In this document: positions 32,950 to 43,352 of the stretch, piece by piece
How positions within the stretch are numbered: the first letter of the stretch is position 1
Layout: each line of letters begins with the position of its first letter
Source of the DNA: Chaenocephalus aceratus
Taxonomy: Eukaryota; Chordata; Actinopteri; Perciformes; Channichthyidae
Length of the DNA stretch: 64,000 nucleotides
Assembly: GCA_023974075.1 (NCBI GenBank)
Contig: JAMFTG010000239.1
Span: forward strand, 122,501 to 186,500
Direction of reading: 5' to 3'
Made by a program: the position numbers and the translations under genes
Notes under the pieces: generated by a model
Told to the model about the DNA's origin: nothing
Databases searched by the model: none
What the model saw: the letters and a program-made list of their open reading frames with translations, nothing else

Positions 32950-33410
32950 AATGAACTTTTGTACGTCTTTCATACATAAACATGAATATGTGTCCCCGGT
33001 GTCAGGGAACTCACCAACTGTCAGAAAACACCTCTCTTTTCCTCCGTACCCAAATCTCTAAAAACGGAGCTGATTATTATTTGAATGTTTCTGACGTCAG
33101 AAAAGGGGTGCTCCGCCTATATGGGCAACTCTCCACCTATCAGGGGAATGAGAGACCGCTCGAAAGTGCTGGAGATGCTGTAGTACATATGCCAGGCCTG
33201 TAGGTGGCGCTGTAGTCTGCCACAGAAGCAGAATCAGCCCTTGCAAAAACAGGGCTGGAATAGAGCAAATAGAGCGAAATGAGGCATGGCTAAAATGCAG
33301 GATCCGTTTGGTATTTTGAAAAAAAACTTCACAGACATGTTTTGTATAGGTATGGCCCTACAATATATGTTTCAAATATAGCATGATAGGTCCACTTTAA
33401 AGAACTCATT
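32950..33410 (+). repeat. Probable old interspersed repeat
   Basis: Words such as GTGTCCCCGGTGTCAGGGAA, GGTGGCGCTGTAGTCTGCC and GATAGGTCCACTTTAAAG resemble a common teleost DNA-transposon derivative from memory. There is no second copy or inverted end in the window to prove it. Confidence 0.4.
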
Positions 33411-33475
33411 ATACCCTACTGTCCTACTAGGCATTACGTTCCAAGAATGCAAGGTTGTTGGTTGTTCCAGTCTCT

Positions 33476-34229
33476 AATGGCGCGTTTCCACTGCAGCGGG
33501 TAGCTCGCTTTAAGCGTGCCGAGCCGTGCGGGCCCGTTTTTGGTTGCGTTTCCACTTGGCCTAGTACCGGCGAGCGGGTCCTAATTCACAGTTTTTCTGG
33601 CCCCATAAAATCGTGGTTCTCGGGCCAGGAACAACCAGGCTGAGTCGGGCTGAGCATGCTAAACTAGAGAGAATCGCTGGCAAGGGGGCTACAACTACAA
33701 CAAGATGAACATATTTGACCGTGATTTAATTGTAATACACGTTTCAGAATGATGCCGAAGTAACAACACACTGATACCGGTTAGTACAAACCATGAATTA
33801 ATGCTTTGACAAGTCTGCAGACAGACGGCAGGCGAACAACCCTTTAAAATGCGTGTTTTCTAAATGGAGCTTGGCTAAGCCAACGTTATATATGCTCCGA
33901 CCGTCCACACTCACAACAACGGCCAACAGACATAAATAAACCAGCGACTGTATTCTCCATGACACAGGCAGTCTGTGGTTTGTACTTGTTTAACTTTAGT
34001 CTAGTTTCTGAACAGATATGAGGAGCTGTGAGCTCTGAGGGCTAACAGCTAACGGCTGTGTTGTTTTTCTGGGGTTCTCATTGAAGATGACGTCACCTCT
34101 CCGCCTACACTGCGTTACTATAGTAACTGCCCCAGTTCCTAAACTGTAATGGAAATGCGCCATAAAGTGAGTCAGTCCTAACGAGGCCTAGCCATACCGA
34201 GCGAGGCCGTGTAGTGGAAATGCGCCATT
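33476..34229 (+). mobile_element. DNA transposon with terminal inverted repeats, 754 bp
   Basis: Left end AATGGCGCGTTTCCACTGCA (33476) and right end GTAGTGGAAATGCGCCATT (to 34229) are inverted repeats over about 20 bp. The end motif is doubled at both sides: GCGTTTCCACTTGGC recurs about 65 bp in from the left, and GGAAATGCGCCATAAAG about 60 bp in from the right. No transposase frame. The target duplication is ambiguous: TA or TAA would fit. A LINE 3' end follows immediately. Confidence 0.85.
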
Positions 34230-34232
34230 AAA

Positions 34233-34862
34233 GTACAATGGGAGCCAGAAACTTTTCTTCTCAAGCTCCACATTTGTGGAATCAGCTTCCAGTTTGTGTT
34301 CGGGCGGCAGACACCCTATCCGTTTTTAAGAGTGCGCTTAAGACCTTCCTTTTTGATAAAGCTTATAGTTAGGGCTGATTAGATTCAGCCCCTAGTTTTG
34401 CTGATATAGGTTTAGTTTGTCGGGGGACATCTCACTTCTTCCTTCTCTCTGTCTGTACCTGTGTCCTCTCATGTTCTGATTAACCCAGCTTCCCCACATG
34501 TCTTTCTTCTTGGTGTCTATATACGCTGGGATCCGGAGTCATGGATGATCCTGCGGTCCTGAGTCCTGCATCGCGAGCCCTGGATCGCGAGTCGTGGCTG
34601 TGGTCTTGGATCATAGGTCCTGGATGGATATCCTCGTGGATTCATCTTCCTATTATACACACATGCATTTCCAAACATCTGGACTACCTATGTTGCAAAT
34701 GTATTATCTTTTCAATTTACACACGGCATCTATTGTCTGTCCGTCCTGGGAGAGGGATCCCTCCTCTGTTGCTCTCCCTGAGGTTTCTCCCATGTTCCCT
34801 TTAAACTGGTTTTCTCCGGAAGTTTCTCCTGGTACGATGTGAGGGTCTAAGGACAGAGGGTC
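34233..34862 (+). mobile_element. 5'-truncated LINE 3' end (reference copy of the 15-bp/(ATTG)n family)
   Basis: Contains the end of ORF2 followed by a 490-bp 3' untranslated region: TCTTCCTATTATACACACATG, ACACGGCATCTATTG, GGGAGAGGGATCCCTCC, TGTGAGGGTCTAAGGACAGA. This proves that the array-bearing copies at 11.2 and 43.4 kb are LINE tails. It stops at TCTGAG, where a hAT left end begins; a short ATATTGGGCTGTATAG at 34991-35006 looks like the displaced end of the same tail. Confidence 0.8.
34250..34372 (+). pseudogene. LINE ORF2 C-terminus
   Basis: Forty codons to a TAG: APHLWNQLPVCVRAADTLSV followed by FKSALKTFLFDKAYS. The pattern LWN-x-LP...FK-x2-LKT-x-LF is the classic end of CR1/L2/Rex-group ORF2. 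Everything upstream is missing. Confidence 0.85.
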
Positions 34863-34867
34863 TGAGG

Positions 34868-34987
34868 CAGGGGCGGACTGGCCATTGGGAATACCGGGAG
34901 TTTCCCCGGTGGGCCGGTGCTGTGTGTGGGCTGGAGGGCCAAAAAAAAAAAAAGTTTCTTAAAAAAAAGAATTCTTTTTTTTTTGCC
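34868..34987 (+). mobile_element. Left end of the CAGGGGCGGACTGG hAT family
   Basis: Near-identical to 3467-3585, including the poly(A) stretch after GGAGGGCC. The rest of the element is absent. It lies between two parts of a LINE tail. Confidence 0.85.
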
Positions 34988-35004
34988 TAAATATTGGGCT
35001 GTAT

Positions 35005-35169
35005 AGTTCAACATGTAAGAAGTAGAAAGTACAGGTATTTGAGTTCAACATGTGAGAAGTAGAAAGTAAAAAGTCAACAGAAAAATAAGTAGTGGAGTAA
35101 AGTACTGACACCAGAAAGATGTACTTAAGTACAGTAACAAAGTATTTGTACTCCACTACTTCCCACCTC
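35005..35169 (-). mobile_element. Truncated hAT-like element with about two 37-bp units
   Basis: On the minus strand it begins GAGGTGGGAAGTAGTGGAGT, passes AGTACAAATACTTTGTTACT, then has one full and one partial 37-bp unit before truncation. It shows the family with a near-unexpanded array. Confidence 0.85.
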
Positions 35170-35894
35170 TCGCTGACACAGATGTCACCTGTTTTCTAAG
35201 GGCATAACTTCACTCAGTGTCGTGTTATTATCAAACACACTATTGACATATTACTCATATCAGAGCCATGAAATCACTGGCTCTCGTTTGTTTAGCCTGA
35301 AGACAAATGTGGCGCCATGTGGCAAAACCATAATCAAACACCATGAGCTATGACTGTAGGCTCTACGTGCAATCAGAGAACAATATTAACCAAAAGTAAA
35401 TATAATTATATTTCAGACATTAACGTGATTCACGCTCTGAGTTTGTCTCTACGGGTTTCCTGAACGTCACAGCGACACAACATGACCCAATGCAGCAGAG
35501 ATTAATCAGCAGTCTCTCACCACATCCATGTATTTGTAGAGTTTAATGTGTAATACAGAGTTTATTTCACCAATGACAGTTTAATGCACATGAAAAGACA
35601 GAACTTCTCATTTTCTACCATATTTTCTACAATAGGCAGATAGATTGACATTGTGGAAAATGTACTTATTTGTTTTCTTGCAAAGAGTTAGCTGCAAAGC
35701 GCTAAAGTCTGTATTGTAAATATGAAAGTAATCACTGAAAACAAGGAGAAACAGCTGTAGGCCTATCATACTTTTTAAATATACAGATTTAAAAAGAAGA
35801 TACAAGATATTCATTTTGAGCTTTGGAGGTTTTGTTAAGTGGATTTTGACCCCCCTCGACAACACCAGGCTAACTGTTGTTATTTTAGTTTTAT
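35170..35894. other. Unassigned
   Basis: AT-rich; no recognised gene. An 85-codon minus-strand frame (35608-35865) has no identifiable domain. Confidence 0.4.
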
Positions 35895-35966
35895 GCTAAC
35901 GTGAAGCTAAGCTAACGTGAAGCTAAGCTAACGTGAAGCTAAGCTAACGTGAAGCTAAGCTAACGT
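35895..35966. repeat. Minisatellite, 16-bp GCTAACGTGAAGCTAA unit
   Basis: About 4.5 perfect copies. Confidence 0.95.
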
Positions 35967-36146
35967 ACTTCTGATTTCTTCATTTTTGGGACAAAGACTT
36001 GAGAATGATATCAATTTGCCATCAATTGTAAAACAGCTGATAGTTTGCATTCCTCAGAAGTCAAGGCATTACTTTGAAAGCATGACTGTGGTTAAATATG
36101 AGTAATGATTATGCAGAATAAGATCAATATTCAAGGTTATATTACA

Positions 36147-36300
36147 TTACATGTCACTTGTTAGATACTGTGGACAATCCCCACAGGAGCACTTTGGGGT
36201 GTGTCTCAGGGACACAAGGACATGCTGACTGCAGTGGGGTTTGAACCTGTGACCCCCTGATGCCAACACCAACGCACAACCCACTGCACCACACGCCTCC
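36147..36300 (-). mobile_element. tRNA-derived SINE, same family as 13390
   Basis: On the minus strand a B-box-like CAGGTTCAAACCC is followed by GCAGTCAGCATGTCCTTGTG, CTGAGACAC and CCCAAAGTGCTCCTGTGGGG as in the 13.4-kb copy. The CGCTTTGGATAAAAGCG stem-loop is missing, though an ACATGTAATGTAAT-like end remains. Confidence 0.85.
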
Positions 36301-36309
36301 ACAGATTAA

Positions 36310-36337
36310 AAAAGTGTTCGAGGTGTCGAACACTTTT
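36310..36337. repeat. Perfect 12-bp-stem hairpin
   Basis: AAAAGTGTTCGA, loop GGTG, TCGAACACTTTT. It lies next to the head end of the SINE above. Confidence 0.9.
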
Positions 36338-36483
36338 AGATATTCTTCTTCATCAAGAACCAACAGGAGAGGATTTTTTTTTTGTGTGTGTTTTTCAAAT
36401 GTGAACTTCATATAAACGAAAACACAGTTTTTTACCAATAACATTCCAAGTGCTGCATGGAGCACACCAATAAAGCACAAGTG

Positions 36484-36588
36484 TACACAAGGACATGCTG
36501 ACCGCAGTGGGACTCAAACTTGCTACCCCATGATTCAAAGTGCAGGCACTAAATTCAGCGCACAACCCACTGAGCCACAGCCTCCCTG
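36484..36588 (-). mobile_element. SINE head fragment, second copy
   Basis: The minus strand shows GGCTGTGGCTCAGTGGGTTG and the B-box region followed by GCGGTCAGCATGTCCTTGTG; truncated after that. Same orientation as 36147-36300. Confidence 0.8.
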
Positions 36589-37045
36589 TCTATATGACCC
36601 TTACCTGCCTCTGATTGGTTGGTAGTTTGAGTAATGGGTCTTCAGTGCAATCGGCTTTTGTTTTGGGGTCGACGTGCTTTCGGACAAATGGGCTTTTGAT
36701 TCATTAGGAACGATATCATGACCTCCTCAGGACAGACCTATAACCCATCTGGAAGTGAAATGAACTATAGTACCTTGCATAGCAACAAAGAACATCTAAA
36801 CAAATGTTGCATGTTAATATATGCAGAGAGGAGGAATGTACAGGAAATAATGAATGTCCATGGGTGTGTCTCACAATGTCTCTAATAAGTAAGTGGAGCA
36901 GTTTCACAGTGAGTGAAGGTATGCTGTTTGCATTCCAGCTCCACAGCGGGACTCACAACAAGATGCTTTCGAGCAATCAGCGAACTTCAGCAGACATGCA
37001 AATGCTTCAGTGTCGGAGAAATATTCTCTGTGAAGAGATTTAGAA
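36589..37045. other. Unassigned
   Basis: No gene or repeat recognised. Confidence 0.4.
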
Positions 37046-38178
37046 GGTGGGAAGTAGTGGACTACAAATACTTTGTTACTGTACTTAAGTACATGTTTCT
37101 GGTATCAGTACTTTACTCCACCACTTATTTTTCTGACGACTTCTTACTTTGACTTCTTACATGTTGAACTCAAATACCTGTACTTTCTACTTCTCACATG
37201 TTGAACTCAAATACCTGTACTTTCTACTTCTTACATGTTGAACTCAAATACCTGTACTTTCTACTTCTTACATGTTGAACACAAATACCTGTACTTTCTA
37301 CTTCTTACATGTTGAACTCAAATACCTGTACTTTCTACTTCTTACATGTTGAACTCAAATACCTGTACTTTCTACTTCTTACATGTTGAACTCAAATACC
37401 TGTACTTTCTACTTCTTACATGTTGAACCCAAATACCTGTACTTTCTACTTCTTACATGTTGAACTCAAATACCTGTACTTTCTACTTCTTACATGTTGA
37501 ACTCAAATACCTGTACTTTCTACTTCTTACATGTTGAACTCAAATACCTGTACTTTCTACTTCTTACATGTTGAACCCAAATACCTGTACTTTCTACTTC
37601 TTACATGTTGAACTCAAATACCTGTACTTTCTACTTCTCACATGTTGAACTCAAATACCTGTACTTTCTACTTCTTACATGTTGAACTCAAATACCTGTA
37701 CTTTCTACTTCTTACATGTTGAACCCAAATACCTGTACTTTCTACTTCTTACATGTTGAACACAAATACCTGTACTTTCTACTTCTTACATGTTGAACTC
37801 AAATACCTGTACTTTCTACTTCTTACATGTTGATCCCAAATACCTGTACTTTCTACTTCTTACATGTTGATCCCAAATACCTGTACTTTCTACTTCTTAC
37901 ACTTTGAACTCAAATACCTGTACTTTCTACTTCTTACATGTTGATCCCAAATACCTGTACTTTCTACTTCTTACACTTTGAACCCAAATACCTGTACTTT
38001 CTACTTCTTACACTTTGAACCCAAATACCTGTACTTTCTACTTCTCACATGTTGAACCCAAATACCTGTACTTTCTACTTCTTACATGTTGAACTCAAAT
38101 ACCTGTACTTTCTACTTCTTACATGTTGAACACAAATACCTGTACTTTCTACTTCTTACACTTTGAACCCAAATACCG
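37046..38178 (+). mobile_element. hAT-like element, left part with expanded array
   Basis: Starts GGTGGGAAGTAGTGGACTAC, AAATACTTTGTTACTG, as at 28808, then the 37-bp array. Homology ends at AACCCAAATACCGCAGG. A right-end-like word (AAAGGATGTGTGTACTTTTG, CCATCTCT) at 39166-39193 might be the displaced other end. Confidence 0.8.
37150..38175. repeat. Minisatellite, 37-bp unit, about 28 copies
   Basis: Same unit as 28925-30745, but with its own variants late in the array: TGTTGATCCCAAA and ACACTTTGAACCCAAA alternate between 37830 and 38040. These are rare or absent in the other arrays, so this array expanded locally. Confidence 0.97.
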
Positions 38179-38179
38179 C

Positions 38180-38700
38180 AGGTCAGTCATGTTTTAATTT
38201 GCCCTCCATCAGTTCTGGTATATTTTCTAGTTAGTCCTAAAGTAATCTATATTATTTTATTTCGTAATGGACACATTCATTTTCGTTAATGAACCCTCCG
38301 GTTTAGCTTCTTTGTGTAAGTAACTTGTAGTTCTGATGTTAAAACCGAACTTTTCAGGAATAGTAGCTAACTAGCTGTGGGCTAGCTGGTTTCAGTTGTT
38401 AGCCAGGGTTTGGCGGGCTAGTGTCAGTATATAATATAGATATCAATATAGATGTTTTTAAAGTAAATTCAGATTGAACATAGTAAAAAAATGTAAATGA
38501 TAGTGTCCGTGCAAAAGATAAACCATTACTTATTGTGAAAACCACCCTTGAATGATGGGATAGTAGACTAAAAGCTTTAGGAATCCAAACTATAACATAT
38601 AATAAGTACCCTGTATCAAGATTGATGCAAAACAAGTATTTCCAAGGCACACCTTTATATGATCATTATAGTTATACAAAATAAGAGAATAACAGAATAA
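38180..38700. other. Unassigned
   Basis: AT-rich, no gene recognised. Confidence 0.4.
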
Positions 38701-38702
38701 CA

Positions 38703-38990
38703 GGTATGAAATCATTCCAACTCATACTACAGTTTAAAAAGTGAGTGATTTGTAAAATATGCATAAAGAAAAAGTAAATCTGTTCAGTTCTGTTTCACAT
38801 GGGTGTTGAGAGATGTATCCATAGATTTAGTCCCTAACGTTGCTCTCAACGTGCAGCGGATTGATGCTTTTAACTTCAACATTTAAAAAAAAAATCTTCC
38901 CGGGGTAGCATGCCCCCGGACCCCCCTAGAGGAGGATAGGTCCCCCACCCCTGTCAAATTGTCCCACCCACATTGAGGATGCTTCCTACA
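38703..38990 (+). repeat. Dispersed repeat shared with 3998-4170, 58160-58255 and 61437-61520
   Basis: GAAATCATTCCAA and CAGTTTAAAA-GTGAGTGATT and GTAAAATATGCATAAA match 58160-58255. GTGTTGAGAG-TGTATCCATA matches 61440. ATAGATTTAGTCCCTAA through GGACCCCCCTAGAGGAGG and CACATTGAGGATGCTTC match 3998-4170. Possibly part of a long DNA element, since one piece lies inside the hAT at 3467. Confidence 0.7.
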
Positions 38991-39498
38991 CCCATGCCTG
39001 AGACACAGTTTCGTGACTATTGTTGTGTTCTGCCCCCACGGGCAGGGGCATGGGTTTAACAGGTGTTAAAGTATCCAATGTGTTAGATTGGCAGGAAGTT
39101 AGTATTCAAATTTTTATTGAATTTTTGGTCCCCCCCAATGTTTACCCCATGAATACGGCCCTGAAAGGATGTGTGTACTTTTGCCATCTCTCTAATGTTT
39201 GCATGGTATCTCTGCGTGTCATCTCGGTGTTGAATCACACGCAGCACAGAAGGTTACTCCAGCTCTGCAGATGTGTTTCTCTTCTTCAGTCATTAAGTGA
39301 GCACATAAACAATCCTGCAGACACTCCCATGCACGGGTGAATGAAAACTTTTTTGTGAATGACAGGCATTCGGTCTGTCATTCACAACCTTTCACAACGA
39401 GGCGAGATGTTTTTGTTGGCAGTATCGGCCTGTTTACCATCACAGTGCACCGAAGCTGAGTTTACTTTAGTCCTTCGCTCAATGAGGAACTTTTAACT
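38991..39498. other. Unassigned; possible hAT-like right end
   Basis: 39166-39193 resembles the right end of the 28808 family. The rest is not recognised. Confidence 0.4.
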
Positions 39499-39896
39499 GG
39501 TTACGTCAGGGTTGCCAACTCTCACGCATCTGGCATGTGACACACGCGTTCACTCTCAATCTCACGCTCTCACGCTGCCCAAACTATTCTCACGTCAAAA
39601 ACAAGAATACCGAAGACTAGAAACGGTTTTGAAAACGTTTGTCACGTAGTGATCGTCTTCTCAATAGAGCATTTTTGATAATGTCTTCTGACCAATCAGA
39701 ATCAAGATAACGGTGAGGTGTTGTTGCAGGAAGTCCCGACGGAGAATACTTTTGCTGTAGTACATCTCTATATATCGATCCAACACGTAATGAAATCAGA
39801 CCCCACGGTTTGATGAGTGATAGGTGGGCTGTCTTTCATTTTGACACACAGAACAATGGGGGCTATCCACCCTTATGGATAAGGGTAGAGGAGGGA

Positions 39897-39954
39897 AGAG
39901 GCTGTGAGTTACTTTACATTGTGGATCCACAATGTAAAGTAACTCACAGCCTCT
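39897..39954. repeat. Perfect 58-bp palindrome
   Basis: Twenty-nine bases followed at once by their exact reverse complement, centred on GGATCC (39923-39928 region); the arm reads AGAGGCTGTGAGTTACTTTA then CATTGTGGA. No spacer and no mismatch. Such sequences extrude cruciforms and are normally unstable. Confidence 0.97.
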
Positions 39955-40611
39955 CCCTCTTCTCTCTGTGAGGAGCAGCAGGTTCAGCTTTCAGAACAAA
40001 GTAACACTAAACTAAAATGGCATTCATTTGTTTAAATATGTCGTGGAGTAATAGATGTATTTATTTTTCTTCTCAAGAGAGAACCAGAATGTGTATTTTA
40101 TGTTAGTATTTCAAAAAGTCTCCTGGGGGAGAATCCCCCCAGACCCCCTGCAGGGGTTGGGCTTTCAGCATGTCACTCTTTCACCTGTGGGGAAGCTGCA
40201 GGATTGGCTCCAGGTCGCCCTTTTTATTTACTTCAAGACAAATGTGCCTTTTTATTTCATACAGTTCAATTTGGATTGAGACAGAGAAATAATCTAAACC
40301 TCACGCGTGGCGTTTCACCGTCAAGGGGAGCGTGTAATTACATTGTAAATACTGATTTGAGCCCCACCACTGTATGGGTTAGTTAGCCCTACCTGATAGA
40401 TGACCCAACACAGATACTCTGGAGCCGCAACTGCCGACCCGTATTGCGCATGCGCAGATCTAAGATCCAGTAGAAATGATAAAAAAAAAATGCTGCTTAC
40501 TGTTATACTAGGCCAACATAGAGTCAAAGAGTATATGAGAGTGAGAGTGTGTTAATTAATATGTTTGGCAGTTTGGAGTAAGTCTGTAGATTTGTGTGTG
40601 TGTGTGTTTCA

Positions 40612-40862
40612 TGTATAGGCCTCTCACGATAATTAATTTTGTTGGATGCATTTTCCCAGAAATTATTGCGATAAACGATAATATTGTCGGCACCGTTGTA
40701 TGACCATTTTAGACCCCTGACATAATGATAATATATAATAATAATTCAAGTACATCCTTTCAAACTGCTAGTCACATCCTCATGTAAATGGTAATTTATC
40801 GAGTTCATTTTTATTTATCGTACGATAAGTCAATTAATTGCTTATCGCGACACACAATAAAA
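40612..40862 (+). mobile_element. Nested AT-rich element with CGATAA ends
   Basis: Left CTCACGATAATTAATTTTG and right CAATTAATTGCTTATCGCGA are imperfect inverted repeats. Both lie within the hAT 39507-41085. No target duplication resolved. Confidence 0.5.
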
Positions 40863-41182
40863 CAGTGGAAACAAACATGTGTTTGACTTTCATTAGTGAA
40901 TAAGACTGTGTGTCCTTTATAGTCTGTGTCCAATATTGTGTATTTGCATATATTGTATATATATCCAATATATATGCTAAGGTCCCGCTGCTGACACGAT
41001 AGCAGTCATTTCGTGCGCATATGTGTAATTAAACCCATGATATCAAAATCTCACTCCAGCCAGGTGCCCAAAGTTGGCAACCCTGGGTTACGTAACAGTA
41101 TCGATGTGTTTCTAAGGCCTCCATATGACCTATAGAAGTAAACAGACTATTAGCACATGCCTTCACAGTTAACCGTACTCTT

Positions 41183-41559
41183 AAAGGTGGTGTAGGTAAG
41201 TTTGAGAAACCGGCTCGAGATCGCTAGAATTTGAAAATACACAACCGGAGAAAATCTGCCTCTTCCTCACAGAGCCCCTCCTCCAACACACGAACGCGCA
41301 CATGACCAATGAGGGCACGAGATCAGTGTGTGCCCCGATGGAAGGCTGACAGGCAGGTAGGCCATCCTGATACTTTAGCCGGCTCAGATGATTGGTCGTG
41401 CTTTTTACAGAGCCACGGCTTCCCCTGATGATGTTTCTTTATGTATTTGTTGTCAAAGCACTTCAGATATTCATTGCTATCGGATGTTAAGAGCATTCCA
41501 TGGAATATAACAACAAGTGTATCTCGAGCCGGTTTCTCAAACGTACCTACCCCACCTTT
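41183..41559 (+). mobile_element. MITE with about 38-bp terminal inverted repeats, 377 bp
   Basis: Left AAAGGTGGTGTAGGTAAGTT then TGAGAAACCGGCTCGAGA; the right end is the reverse complement with two differences. No coding sequence. TACTCTT before and TACTGTT after may be an imperfect target duplication. Confidence 0.85.
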
Positions 41560-41935
41560 ACTGTTTCATGATCATGTGTAAAGGGTTAGGAGAAAGTCAT
41601 CAGAATAGTTCCTCGTTTCTCTTACAGGAAGATGAACCTGTATTAATCCCACATAGCCTGATTTGCGTAGCGTGGAACTGGATAAGAAAAGTGCTCAACA
41701 TATTGGTTTTTCCTCACATTTTTAAATCACCTTCCAGCTGCTGCATGTTTGCATGCGTGCTGCTGCGTGGAGAATAACTCGGGACAGTTGTGAGAAAAGG
41801 CCATAAGTCACGTGATCTTTGTTTGTCTGTAGCAGTTTGAAGAAGTCTTGATGCATTAGTTTGTAGATGGTGTTTTGTATTTGGAGTTATGAAAACATCA
41901 CAATCTCTCAGCGTCTAACCATCCATGAAGGCGAC
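41560..41935. other. Unassigned
   Basis: An 86-codon plus-strand frame crosses here but has no domain and begins inside the MITE; not called. Confidence 0.4.
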
Positions 41936-42982
41936 CTGGGGCCTATACTACGAACCTGGTTCAACCTAACCTGATATGTTTGAGTTAGCCGGTTGGCCTA
42001 ATCCAAAACATACGCGCTCTCGCTAAACTGTACTACGACGCTGGTTATCAAGTGGATCGCTCAAGCCAGCCGTGTCCTATCTAGTTAGGTGCGCGTTCAC
42101 ATGAAAGGGGTGGTATCTGGATCATTCGACCAATCACAAACATGGAGAAGCGTACTGACAGCGCAGCGTCATACTTCCTGAATGAAAAGTGAACTTTAAT
42201 ACTAGTCAAAAATGAAGAAGTTAAACTTTAAACATCCATGACTTAAACACTTGATCAGGATAAAAGCCACATAGCTGCACCTGCAAGGTGAATACAGCTG
42301 GCAAAAGAAAAAGTGTTTGAATGCGTACATTAACAGGTTTATGATATCACTGCCCCGTCTAAAACACGATCTGACTTTCATTACATTTGTCTCGAGTGTT
42401 TCGTCAACTTATGTGTTGCTTAAAATAATACTTCTGCATACAGTCTGTGACACTGTGAGTGTTGCACGGCCAGATACGGCTCAGCTGACTCAGATCAGGA
42501 GATATATGATACATTATGAAGTGATATGCCGCGGACTGTACTTAATGTTACTCTGATCCGGTTACTTATGTTGTGGCAGATATTGAAGTAAGCTTTCTTA
42601 ACGCTAATGTTATAATAGTCAGATTGCTCTGAAGATGGGAGGTGATATTCTATTAATGTTCACGTTCACACAGTCGGTGATTTTTGCCGGCCGTCTTTCC
42701 TGCGACGGCAGCTTTTCTGTATTTCCTTTCTCCTGTAATATGACTTGATCGCTTTAAACTCCGCACACTGAGCTCTGATTGGTCAGCAGGCGGTGCTTTC
42801 ACTGAGTTGATCTCTTAGCCTGCAACCTAACCTGGTCCCGACCAGGTTAGCTGCTTAGCATAAGTTACCATGGAGATCTAGCCTGCTAAAAAGAGAACCA
42901 GCTTCGGATGACCGGAAAGCCGGAGTTTGCCCTGAATTTAGCCGGCTAAGCGAAAATCCTGCTTCGCAGTATACCCCCCTGG
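41936..42982 (+). mobile_element. DNA transposon with imperfect inverted ends, 1,047 bp
   Basis: Left CTGGGGCCTATACTACGAAC and right (reverse complement) CCAGGGGGGTATACTGCGAA are imperfect inverted repeats. Subterminal AACCTGGTT-type words repeat: an inner hairpin at 42827-42850 has an 11-bp stem CTAACCTGGTC and a 2-nt loop. No transposase frame. Perhaps a Harbinger/ISL2EU-group derivative, from memory of TACTACGAAGC ends; not proven. Confidence 0.7.
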
Positions 42983-43045
42983 ACTGATCCCAGATCTGAC
43001 TTAAATAACCATAACACGCTCACCTCTCTGTGCAACTCAGAACGA

Positions 43046-43350
43046 TCTTCACTCCGGTCCGCTGACTCTGTAGACGCTTTTAAACGTCGTCCAAAGACAT
43101 TCCTGTGTGGGCAGGCGTTAGGGTAACTTGTTGATTCTCTTTGATGTTGTGTTTTATTGTGTTTTTATTGTGTATTGTGTTTTTCACAATGTATTTTAGT
43201 ACTTCTTAACACGTGGCTTGTGTGGTCATTTAATCTTTTATGATTCGTGTGATGTTTTAATGTTTTGTCAAGCACTCTGTGACTATGTCTGCCTTTTAAA
43301 TAAACCCTACTCACTTACTTAATTACTTACTTAATTACTTACTTACATAC
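43046..43350 (+). mobile_element. 5'-truncated LINE 3' end, a third LINE lineage
   Basis: Twenty-six codons to a TAA (43046-43126) read SSLRSADSVDAFKRRPKTFL then CGQALG, matching the end of a LINE ORF2. A 3' untranslated region follows, then a polyadenylation-like AATAAA and an (ACTT/TTAC)n tail ending at about 43350. It is directly followed by the tail of another LINE in the opposite orientation, so two LINE tails meet tail to tail. Confidence 0.75.
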
Positions 43351-43352
43351 TT

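Larger units (their letters stand above)
39507..41085 (+). mobile_element. hAT-type DNA transposon, non-autonomous, 1,579 bp
   Basis: Left end CAGGGTTGCCAACT (39507) and right end AGTTGGCAACCCTG (to 41085) are exact inverted repeats of 14 bp. Both are flanked by GGTTACGT (39499-39506 and 41086-41093), a perfect 8-bp target duplication as in hAT elements. No transposase is recognisable. It hosts a perfect palindrome (39897-39954) and an inner element (40612-40862). Confidence 0.9.
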
